From Oscillatoria sp. HE19RPO (GTDB taxonomy: Bacteria; Cyanobacteriota; Cyanobacteriia; Cyanobacteriales; Laspinemataceae): a DNA stretch of 32,932 bases. Both the position numbers and the translations under genes were made by a program. Shown piece after piece: positions 26,359-32,932 of this stretch; the stretch's first letter is position 1; the number at the start of each line of letters is the position of its first letter. Location of the stretch: assembly GCF_024220515.1 (NCBI RefSeq), contig NZ_JAMXOT010000091.1:1-32932 (forward strand), in the 5' to 3' direction. Under the pieces are notes generated by a model. That model saw nothing but the letters and a program-made list of their open reading frames with translations, was not told the DNA's origin and ran no database searches.

Positions 26359-27042
26359 TTAACAAACGACAAAACCCCAATAATGAGCGCCTTCTTCTAT
26401 GATATAAGGACTATTCATCTCGTAGCTGAGGAGCTTGACTTTCCCTTCTTCCTGCAAGCCGTCACAAACTTTTTGAAAATCGCTACTTTCGTAATAACTT
26501 TTGCGGGTACTGACGACAACCCAGCCACCCGGTTTAGTCACTCGGATGAGTTCTAAAAGGGCAGTGGGGGGCACATGACCCAGGGTGAATACACCGCAAC
26601 AAATTGTCGCATCGTACTGATTGTCCTTGTACGCTTTATTTTTGCGGGTCATATCGATGCTACTATTGAGCGATCGGTAAACACCTGTTTTTTCGGCTTT
26701 CTGTATCATTCTGGGAGACAAGTCAAACCCATCAATGTTGTGATAACCTTTCCGATGGAGTGCCACACCCACTAAACCCGTACCGCACCCTGCATCCAGG
26801 ATTTCGATGTGGCGATCGCTGGAATCTACCACTTGTATTCCATTGTGACTTTCCAGTCTTGCAAAATAATCGACAATGTATTCCGGGCCTAAATATTTTT
26901 CATTAAACACATCCCGGTTGTAAGTGGGAGCCCATTTATTGTAGTAACCCCGTATTTTTCCGGGAATGCCGGACAGAGCGTGAGCTTCTTTTATCGCATC
27001 AAAACTTTCAATTCTTTCAATTTCTATCGCTTTATTTTTCAT
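26359..27042 (-). CDS. SAM-dependent methyltransferase, METTL27/WBSCR27-like
   Basis: A 227-residue class I methyltransferase. Motif I is ILDAGCGTGLVGVAL (81-95), followed by the acidic residue of motif II in GFDLSPRMIQKA (Asp107). ICCGVFTLGHVPPTALLELI and KPGGWVVVSTR are the later strands. The N-terminal YYNKWAPTYNRDVFNEKYLG is typical of the WBSCR27/METTL27 branch, whose small-molecule substrates are unknown. The start has only a weak purine element. It is the middle gene of the leftward arm, 166 bases after the dehydrogenase. It could O-, N- or C-methylate the product of the neighbouring enzymes; the substrate is not deducible from sequence. Confidence 0.9.
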   Translation of the reverse strand: MKNKAIEIERIESFDAIKEAHALSGIPGKIRGYYNKWAPTYNRDVFNEKYLGPEYIVDYFARLESHNGIQVVDSSDRHIEILDAGCGTGLVGVALHRKGYHNIDGFDLSPRMIQKAEKTGVYRSLNSSIDMTRKNKAYKDNQYDATICCGVFTLGHVPPTALLELIRVTKPGGWVVVSTRKSYYESSDFQKVCDGLQEEGKVKLLSYEMNSPYIIEEGAHYWGFVVC

Positions 27043-27208
27043 TATGATGTTCTTTCAGTCTCCACTACTTTTAGTTGATTGTCTGTTTACTTTCCCACGC
27101 TGAATTCTCTAAAAAAACTCTAAAAAAGCCAAGTGCTAGTCACCGATCGCGACACCAAGCGCCCACCCAGCCTAAACAGCCTTCTTAGAATTACACTTGT
27201 CTCTGTAT

Positions 27209-28549
27209 TTAAGCCACCTCCTGCTGGGCCGATGCTTCCAGTACCGCCATCATTTTCATTAAGCTGGGTATTTTCAGATTTATGTCCAAATTCATCTGCT
27301 TAACTTGACAAATAATGCCGGGATTGGGTTGATAGCTTTGGTGATTATCGAAAACCCAACTTTTACCACAACTCCATCGGATTGTCTCAGTGACAAGATC
27401 TAAACTCAATCCCATATTTTTGCCGAGTTTATATGCTTCTTGTAGGACGACATAATTGACATAAGCCATCAACTCTGTAAGTAATTCTGCAAGTTCGACC
27501 GAACCCGTATCTATATTCACTATAGGGGGTTTTTCATAATGCAGTTGATAGGGAAACGGTTTGACTCGTCCATATTTATCTGTTACTAAAACATCTGAAC
27601 GGACGTAATTGGGGTTTGCTCCATATCGAGACGGAGCGGTATAGCCCGGTATCCTCAATTCTAGATTGTTTTCTTCTTCAACCAATTTACTTATCGTCAT
27701 GTGACCGACTTGGGAATCGTATTGTTGACCGGCTTGACGATACCGTTCTTCTACGATTCTACCAATCGGTATTGCCACATTCAGTTCATCTGCTAACTTT
27801 ACCGTTAAGTCCGTATCCTTGACGGTAATTTCTAACGTACAAGACCTGTCATAGCTCCCATCAAATATAAAAGGTGAAAATTGCTCGGCTACACAACTAT
27901 ATCCTTTTGAGGCCAGGATAAATTCCCACATCCATTTTAAGCCAATGCCATGAGCTTGAGCGATAATAAAAACTTCGGACAGCACGATTGCTGCTGCATA
28001 AAATAGCGAATTCGTTAGCAACTTTACGGTCTGGGCTTTGCCGATATTTTCATCAACAAAAAATGAGATTTGCCCCATCGCCTCCAAAACATCTTTGCTT
28101 AAATCGTAACCTCTGCGATCGCCACTGACGTAAAAACTGACATTCCCAAAATCCACTCCCATGTGCGACAAATTGCTCAGGGGGGCTTCCAAACTATAAA
28201 TTCCTCGTTCTGCGGCTACATCGGCAATATGTTTGGTATTGTGATAATCGGTAGTTGATGTGTCAATCCATGTAGTACCCGCCTGCATTCCTTCAATTGC
28301 ACCATTTTCGCCTAACATATTTTCTAACACATGATGAGGCAAGGGCAAACAAGTAATGACAACGTCGCAGTTTCTAGTCGCTTCTTTGGGAGTATCGACC
28401 CATCTGGCTCCTGCCGCGACTACTGTTTCTGCTGCTTGTTTGTATTTGTCGTAAACGTTAACGGAGTAGCCTTTTTCTAGCAATTTAAAAATCATCGGGC
28501 GACCCATTGCACCCGTCCCAATGAAGCAGACCCTGTTCATTTTATTCAT
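27209..28549 (-). CDS. Over-long beta-hydroxyacid dehydrogenase (HIBADH-like)
   Basis: A 446-residue NAD(P)-dependent dehydrogenase of the 3-hydroxyisobutyrate/6-phosphogluconate family, about 150 residues longer than usual. The cofactor loop is FIGTGAMGRPM (9-19). Lys176 and Asn180 in KLLTN match the catalytic Lys and Asn. The substrate motif normally DAPVSGG is EAPLSNLS here (121-128). After the standard helical domain (165-290) and a linker, residues 350-446 look like a second helical domain: VELAELLTELMAYVNYVVLQ, with EAYKLGKNMGLSLDLV aligning to SEVFIIAQAHGIGL of the first. GGAG lies five bases before the ATG. It is the first gene of the leftward arm. Confidence 0.88.
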   Translation of the reverse strand: MNKMNRVCFIGTGAMGRPMIFKLLEKGYSVNVYDKYKQAAETVVAAGARWVDTPKEATRNCDVVITCLPLPHHVLENMLGENGAIEGMQAGTTWIDTSTTDYHNTKHIADVAAERGIYSLEAPLSNLSHMGVDFGNVSFYVSGDRRGYDLSKDVLEAMGQISFFVDENIGKAQTVKLLTNSLFYAAAIVLSEVFIIAQAHGIGLKWMWEFILASKGYSCVAEQFSPFIFDGSYDRSCTLEITVKDTDLTVKLADELNVAIPIGRIVEERYRQAGQQYDSQVGHMTISKLVEEENNLELRIPGYTAPSRYGANPNYVRSDVLVTDKYGRVKPFPYQLHYEKPPIVNIDTGSVELAELLTELMAYVNYVVLQEAYKLGKNMGLSLDLVTETIRWSCGKSWVFDNHQSYQPNPGIICQVKQMNLDINLKIPSLMKMMAVLEASAQQEVA

Positions 28550-29076
28550 CTGGTCTCCAGTATTCGTTTTGAGAATTAAGATAAAAACTTACTTTTTCAT
28601 CACCTTTACCGTTTTTAGGGTATCAATCTGCGGTAGCTAAACCTGGAAATGATGCCGAACTCGATGCATTGGCCGAGGGATAAAGTTTTTTCTACTTTTC
28701 CCCCAATTTTCTGTCTAGTTTTCATCGCCCTACGACATAACCTAGCTCCCCAACTCGCGAATTTGCGCGATCGCATCTGGTGAATCTCCTCCCTCGACAT
28801 CGAACTGTCAGTATTGAGAGGGGATTCCTCTCGGTCCTAGGGAGCCAGCCGAAGCCAATCTTCCATTTTCCCCATTGGAAATCTCCGGTTGGCGATCGCA
28901 AGAGTGCAGATGTAGTTTACCATAACCCCATCAGCCTCGCGCAACAGCTACAGATATAGCCCCTTGGAGAGCGGCAGTACAGTGGATCTCTGCCCGCCCA
29001 TTCGCGATACTCTGGTTGACTGACAAATCCCAAATACCCTAATCTAATTGCCGACCAAGCACTTTCATGAAAAACA
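28550..29076. promoter_or_regulatory. Divergent promoter region of the cluster
   Basis: These 527 bases separate the leftward (dehydrogenase) and rightward (Nudix) arms, so both transcripts should start here. It holds two GCGATCGC-like sites (28767 and 28892 areas). I see no clear operator repeat and could not place a convincing -35/-10 pair. A 61-codon minus-strand frame at 28615-28800 has no similarity and is not accepted as a gene. Confidence 0.45.
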
Positions 29077-29556
29077 ATGCAAAATCAAACCCCCATCGTC
29101 CCTTTAACCGTTCAAAAACAATTTCCCTTGCCTACTGTAGGCGCATTGGTTGCTAACCGGAAGAGACAAGTTTTGATTGTGAAAACGACTAAATGGACGG
29201 GCAGGTGGGGCGTACCGGGCGGTAAAGTAGAATGGGGTGAAAGCTTAGAATCGGCATTGCTCAGAGAGTTTCAAGAAGAAGTGGGTTTAGAGTTGAGTGA
29301 AATCCGCTTTGCCTTATTACAAGAAGCCGTGAAAGATCCACAGTTTTTGTATGAAGCCCATTTTATCATGGTAAATTATTATGCAGTGTCAGAAAGCGAG
29401 GCGATCGCGCCCAACGAGGAAATTGAAGAATGGGCATGGGTGACTCCCGAAGAAGCCCTTTCATATCCCCTAAATACCTATACTCGGGTGTTGATTGAAG
29501 ACTATCTCCACAGGGAAATCAATTCTGTACAAAGCAACCATCAAGAACCATGCTGA
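29077..29556 (+). CDS. Nudix hydrolase
   Basis: A 159-residue Nudix pyrophosphohydrolase. The Nudix box is exact at residues 49-71: Gly49, Glu55, then REFQEEVGL (63-71), fitting GX5EX7REUXEEXGU. The fold also shows VGALVANRKRQVLIV before it and EEWAWVTPEEALSYPL after it. Such enzymes cut X-linked nucleoside diphosphates; one branch (FolQ/NudB type) removes pyrophosphate from dihydroneopterin triphosphate, the step before FolB. The context with folB, folK and a DHPS-like gene makes that assignment attractive but unproven. Its TGA overlaps the SDR start (ATGCTGA at 29550-29556), indicating translational coupling. Confidence 0.92.
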   Translation: MQNQTPIVPLTVQKQFPLPTVGALVANRKRQVLIVKTTKWTGRWGVPGGKVEWGESLESALLREFQEEVGLELSEIRFALLQEAVKDPQFLYEAHFIMVNYYAVSESEAIAPNEEIEEWAWVTPEEALSYPLNTYTRVLIEDYLHREINSVQSNHQEPC

Positions 29557-30269
29557 AAAAAGCGCTTGTCACCGGCTCGGCAAGAGGAATAGGCAGAGCG
29601 ATCGCTCTGAATCTAGCCACCCAAGGATTTGATATCGCATTTCATTACAATAAAAGCGCTGACTTAGCAACACAAGCCGCTCAACAAGCCGCAACCTTTG
29701 GAGTCAAATCCATTGCCCTACAAGCCGATATTACCAACCCAGAAGCGGCTCGATCGCTCGTGGAAAAGGCAGGAGAACAACTTGGTGGCTTATCAATGGT
29801 TGTTAATAATGTGGGCAACTATGTGGAAAAACCGATCGCCCAAACTTCCTTGCAGGAGTGGCATGAAATGCTAGATTCCAACCTCAATGCCACCTTCTAT
29901 GTCACTCAAAGCGCAATTCCTTACCTCAAAGCAGCCGGTTGGGGAAGAATCGTGAATTTTGCCTATGCGGCTGCCCAACATTCGATCGCCGGGAATCAAG
30001 AAACCGCCTATAGAATTGCTAAAATGGGGATTATTCTTTATAGTAAATCTTTGGGAAAAGAGTTGATTGGCGACAACATCACCGTCAATGTCGTGTCTCC
30101 AGGCGTGGTAGAAAATTCGATAGGTTTAGAGGAAACTATCCCCCTACTGCCCGCTCAGCGAGCGGCAACTTTGCAAGAAATCTGCAATGCAGTGGGGTTC
30201 TTTATCAGTCCAGCATCGGATTACATTACCGGCCAAATTTTGGAAGTAGCTGGGGGCTGGATGTTATAA
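29550..30269 (+). CDS. Short-chain dehydrogenase/reductase, atypical active site
   Basis: A 239-residue SDR with TGSARGIG (8-15) for NADP(H), NNVGN (86-90), and Tyr154-x3-Lys158 in AYRIAKMG. The usual catalytic Ser, three residues after the Asn in RIVN(I/M)SS, falls on Tyr139 in RIVNFAYAAAQ, so the serine appears missing. Pteridine reductases (PTR1) also lack it, having Asp at that place. The end TGQILEVAGGWML is standard. FabG-like enzymes reduce keto groups, and PTR1/FolM relatives reduce dihydropterins. Given its coupling to the Nudix gene and the DHPS-like gene 99 bases downstream, reduction of a pterin or a side-chain ketone is a reasonable inference. Confidence 0.9.
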   Translation: MLKKALVTGSARGIGRAIALNLATQGFDIAFHYNKSADLATQAAQQAATFGVKSIALQADITNPEAARSLVEKAGEQLGGLSMVVNNVGNYVEKPIAQTSLQEWHEMLDSNLNATFYVTQSAIPYLKAAGWGRIVNFAYAAAQHSIAGNQETAYRIAKMGIILYSKSLGKELIGDNITVNVVSPGVVENSIGLEETIPLLPAQRAATLQEICNAVGFFISPASDYITGQILEVAGGWML

Positions 30270-30368
30270 CCGGGCTGCGATCGCTTCCCCTACATTTTGC
30301 TAAATTCGTCTTGCAATTGTAACATTTTTTCATGTAAACTTACTATTATCGATTTCAGGAGGTTCAAA

Positions 30369-31274
30369 ATGCTGACACTCAAAGATCTTTATGAAGTATA
30401 TGAGAAACATCAGGAGGATTATGATGTTCAGGTAGAAGAGTTCACCATTGGAAATAAACATTTTAACTTTAATTCTCAACCCAGTATTTTAGGAGTGATT
30501 AATCTTTCTGTGGATTCTTGGTGGAATCATTCAATTTGTTATACCACAGAACAAGCAGTGCGTCGAGGTAAGGTGTTAACGGCTCAAGGTGCTGACATCA
30601 TCGATATTGGTACGGAAGCGAGTTCAAAAAATACCCAGAGAGTGGATGAGTTGAAACAAACAAGTCAGTTGTTGCCTCTGCTGGAAACGTTCCATCAAGA
30701 AGGTATTTTGACTTCAGTTGAAACTTATTATCCTGAAGTTGCTAAAGAATGTTTGAAATGCGGTGCCAATGTCATTAACTTTATTGGCATCGAAAACAGC
30801 GAAGAAATGTATCGAGTCGTGGCTGATTTTGATGCAGCGATCGTTATCTGCTATCTCCAAGGAAAACACCCGAGAGATTTAGGTGAATTCGACTTTAATT
30901 TAGCTGAGGATCCAATCGATGTTTTATATGATTATTTTGGCAAAGAAATAGAAAAAGCGACTAAAGTTGGCGTCAAGAAAATTTTTGTCGATCCGGCAGT
31001 GGGTTTGGGTTACAGCAATTTCTACTATCAATACAAATATGTAGCCAGTCGGATGAAATATCAAATCGGCATGATGTTAAATGCTTTTCGACTGAGAAAG
31101 TTAGGGTTTCCCGTTTTCAATCACATTCCCGAAGCCTTGGAAGTGTTTGGAGAGGAAGTCAGAACGGCTCAAGTTTTTGCTGGCGTATTTGCCGCATTAG
31201 GAAAAACCGATATGCTCAGAACCCATGAAGTGGCTAAAATTAAAGCGATGTTAGAAATTATGAGTCTCATCTAA
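30369..31274 (+). CDS. Dihydropteroate-synthase-like pterin-binding protein
   Basis: A 301-residue TIM-barrel of the DHPS/pterin-binding superfamily. The start at 30369 is fixed by AGGAGG at 30358-30363; a frame from 30297 would add 24 residues without sense. Pterin-site positions are kept: Asn45 in GVINLSVDS, Asp79 in DIIDIGTEAS, Asn137 in ANVINFIG, Asp208 in FVDPAVGLG, and the C-terminal Arg274-x-His276. But Asp of SVDT is Glu118 (SVETYYPEV), the DPG(I/F)GFGK Lys is lost, and the SRKS loop that holds Ser and Lys for p-aminobenzoate is replaced by FPVFNHIPEA (237-246). It is thus unlikely to be the housekeeping FolP. It may join a pterin to another nucleophile, or bind methyl-tetrahydrofolate like MetH/AcsE domains. 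Confidence 0.88.
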   Translation: MLTLKDLYEVYEKHQEDYDVQVEEFTIGNKHFNFNSQPSILGVINLSVDSWWNHSICYTTEQAVRRGKVLTAQGADIIDIGTEASSKNTQRVDELKQTSQLLPLLETFHQEGILTSVETYYPEVAKECLKCGANVINFIGIENSEEMYRVVADFDAAIVICYLQGKHPRDLGEFDFNLAEDPIDVLYDYFGKEIEKATKVGVKKIFVDPAVGLGYSNFYYQYKYVASRMKYQIGMMLNAFRLRKLGFPVFNHIPEALEVFGEEVRTAQVFAGVFAALGKTDMLRTHEVAKIKAMLEIMSLI

Positions 31275-31344
31275 AATTGTTCGCTCTAAAAGGGGTTCAT
31301 CGCAACAGCAGAAACCAACCAATCTGGAATTGACGAGGATAGAG

Positions 31345-32304
31345 ATGAAAAGAGCGATCGCGATTATCGGAGGCGGAGCGGCGGGTATGTCTTGCGCGCT
31401 CTGGTTGAAACATCTCGGTTTTTACCCGATTCTCATCGACAAACGCGATCGTCTAGGAGGCTCGCAAAATATTAATCCTTTTCACAATACATGGTATTTG
31501 GGAATGTATGGCAAGACAGGAAAGGAGATGGCGGGTGACTTTTGCCGCCATATTGAGGTGGAATCGATCCCGACTCTGTTAGGCGATCGCGTGCAAACCA
31601 TTACCCGGAACGGGGATTTTAAGCTTCGCACGGGAAAGCATGAAATTACAGTACAAGGGATAGTGATTGCCACAGGTCAACGATTTAAAAGAGAAGAAGC
31701 GATCGCAGAAATTCCCGGAAGCGATCGGCTGACTTTATCAAAATCGGTGTATTTTAATCCGGGGATAATTCCGATAACTCACGGACAAGTTGTCGCGATT
31801 GTGGGTGGGGGCGATAACGGACTCTCGCTCGCCACAATGCTGGCAGATACTGCGAAACAGGTTCACCTATTCGTCCGCTCTGAAATCCGAGCATTCGGGA
31901 GCTATCAACAACAGGTTTTTGAATATATAAAGGCGGGTAAAATTACCCTGCACAAACCGGCCAACATTCATCGCTTTGAACTGTGCGGCGATCGCATTGA
32001 TATGGCTTTTCAAGCCGGAAATAACTCGGAACAAGAACTACGGGTTGACTCTCTGTGCTTTCGTCTGGGGTTTACACCCAATGCAGAGGAGATCGTTCAA
32101 CTGTTCGAGAAAGGCGGCGTGGGTTGTCTCGAACTCAATCCCCAGGGATATATCAAAACCGATGAATTTCTGCGTACCTCAATTCCGAAGGTTTACGCGG
32201 CGGGAGACGTGACAAATCCTCGCGACCCTTGCGTAGCAACAGCCGTCGCTGCCGGTGCCATTGCAGCGCGAAGCTTGGACGAGGATTTGCAACGAGAACT
32301 GTAG
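31345..32304 (+). CDS. TrxR-like FAD/NAD(P)H oxidoreductase without CxxC
   Basis: A 319-residue two-dinucleotide-fold flavoprotein of the thioredoxin reductase class. FAD binding: AIIGGGAAGMSCALWL at the start and VYAAGDVTNP near the end. NAD(P)H binding: VVAIVGGGDNGLSLATML. The redox CxxC that thioredoxin reductases carry in the NAD(P)H domain is absent, as in ferredoxin-NADP reductase-type and natural-product oxidoreductases. The start at 31345 follows GAGGATAGAG; a TTG at 31330 would add five residues. It is the last gene of the rightward arm, 70 bases after the DHPS-like gene. It could oxidise or reduce a small molecule, or pass electrons to a partner; the substrate is unknown. Confidence 0.9.
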   Translation: MKRAIAIIGGGAAGMSCALWLKHLGFYPILIDKRDRLGGSQNINPFHNTWYLGMYGKTGKEMAGDFCRHIEVESIPTLLGDRVQTITRNGDFKLRTGKHEITVQGIVIATGQRFKREEAIAEIPGSDRLTLSKSVYFNPGIIPITHGQVVAIVGGGDNGLSLATMLADTAKQVHLFVRSEIRAFGSYQQQVFEYIKAGKITLHKPANIHRFELCGDRIDMAFQAGNNSEQELRVDSLCFRLGFTPNAEEIVQLFEKGGVGCLELNPQGYIKTDEFLRTSIPKVYAAGDVTNPRDPCVATAVAAGAIAARSLDEDLQREL

Positions 32305-32313
32305 TTTACTTCA

Positions 32314-32561
32314 TGGGTAAGCTCACGCCAGAGCGATCGACTTTTTCAAGCAGTTGAGCGATCGCCTCTCCCGAAACAGGGTCGATCCAATTCGGAGCAA
32401 TTTCTGCCAAGGGTACTCAAACAAACGCCCGTTCTTTCATGCGCGGGTGCGGGATTTGCCATTCCGATGTTTCCAGAATTAAATCCCCAAATAAAAGAAT
32501 ATCTAAATCTAAGGTTCGCCGTCCCCAACGTTCTTGACAGATGCGACCAAACTGCCGTTCA
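32314..32561 (-). pseudogene. folK 3'-fragment, second copy
   Basis: These bases are colinear, without gaps as far as I can align them by eye, with 24548-24795 of the intact folK, and only about one base in fifteen differs. The stretch around 32475-32515, covering the GPRTLDLDIL-coding region, is almost unchanged. The fragment lacks the first half of the gene and ends abruptly where the IS fragment begins, so it is non-functional. It has the same orientation as the intact gene. The small frame at 32346-32528 is a shadow of it, equivalent to the same shadow frame in the real folK. Confidence 0.9.
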
Positions 32562-32932
32562 ATACGGATTTTCTTGGATTTGTTCAACTGCTGTACTAAT
32601 ACCCAATTTTTCTTTGATGATTAAAGCGCTCATTGCTATCCGAAAAGATTTGGCTGGTGCCCCCAATACTTGCAGAAAAATTTTGGGCATATTCTGACTC
32701 AAATTCAGACTCCCGGAATTAGCTTGGATAGAACTATCCACCGATTTTCTTCACACAGCTGGCCCTGAAAGGGTAGTTCAAAGGATTCTTCTGGCCCCAA
32801 GGCATTTTATGATTTTTGATACATTTTTCCTTGAATAATGCACAATAATTTCCAATTTTACCTCTTTTTCCTGTCTTTTGTGTCCGGGCAAGACTTCTAC
32901 AAGCCTTGTAACATCAGCATTTCGCTTTTTTT
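32562..32932 (-). mobile_element. Fragment of the same IS5/IS1182-like element, second copy
   Basis: This sequence matches 23672-24030 of the decayed IS: minus-strand peptides LGAPAKSFRIAMSALIIKE and EEIQENPY-type VEQIQENPY are the transposase N-terminal region, followed by the same untranslated segment (GTCCGGGCAAGACTTCTACA) near the element end. The inner boundary at 32562 lies inside the transposase gene, fused to the folK fragment. The outer end runs past the window. It carries stop codons and is dead. It has the same orientation as the left copy. Confidence 0.85.

Noticed and set aside
28615-28800. 61-codon minus-strand frame in the divergent promoter region
   Set aside because: Arg-rich peptide without family resemblance, lying where promoters are expected.
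32346-32528. 60-codon frame shared with one at 24580-24762
   Set aside because: Both are the same out-of-frame shadow of folK and its duplicate; the similarity reflects DNA duplication, not a conserved small protein.

Overview
The window is chromosomal DNA from a cyanobacterium, probably a filamentous Oscillatoriales-type strain. The evidence is dense GCGATCGC (HIP1-type) octamers in and between genes, a ycf54 gene (chlorophyll cyclase accessory factor), a folD / crtE / divergent-PAP2 neighbourhood, a caspase-WD40 protein, and many cyanobacterial repeats (CAATGAC heptads, MITEs, IS200/IS605 ends). The genus-level placement is inference. No rRNA, tRNA or CRISPR array was seen.

Layout. 1-302: right end of an IS200/IS605-type element that has cut a DUF4336 gene. 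397-4859: a beta-helix lipoprotein, a small cyanobacterial protein, an exported S66 LD-carboxypeptidase, an XRE regulator and an unknown membrane protein. 4888-6894: a type II restriction-modification pair made of a NotI-family nuclease and a Dam/D12-class adenine methyltransferase, separated by a MITE with a perfect 8-bp target duplication. 6895-9570: repeats, an IS630 N-terminal fragment and a cyanobacterial conserved protein. 9571-11883: a membrane-anchored metacaspase with an EF-hand-like loop and seven WD40 blades. 12114-17086: pdxJ, ycf54, a secreted protein, and the folD, crtE, PAP2 genes on the minus strand. 17087-19052: repeat-rich DNA around a C5-cytosine methyltransferase whose start codon lies inside a heptad repeat array. 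19053-22031: bifunctional proline dehydrogenase / P5C dehydrogenase. 22331-24050: a decayed IS5/IS1182-like element with two MITEs inside it. 24068-25031: folB and folK.

25318-32304 is the most unusual part: a compact divergent cluster. Leftward it encodes an isopenicillin-N-synthase-like 2OG-Fe(II) oxygenase, a METTL27-like methyltransferase and an over-long beta-hydroxyacid dehydrogenase. Rightward it encodes a Nudix hydrolase, an SDR reductase lacking the usual catalytic serine, a dihydropteroate-synthase-like protein lacking the Ser-Arg-Lys motif, and a thioredoxin-reductase-like flavoprotein without the CxxC. The cluster lies next to folB/folK and is closed on the right by a second truncated copy of folK fused to a second fragment of the same IS. 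I infer a pterin-related tailoring or biosynthetic pathway that uses a folate-type precursor but not p-aminobenzoate. The product is unknown, and alternatives are given in the findings.
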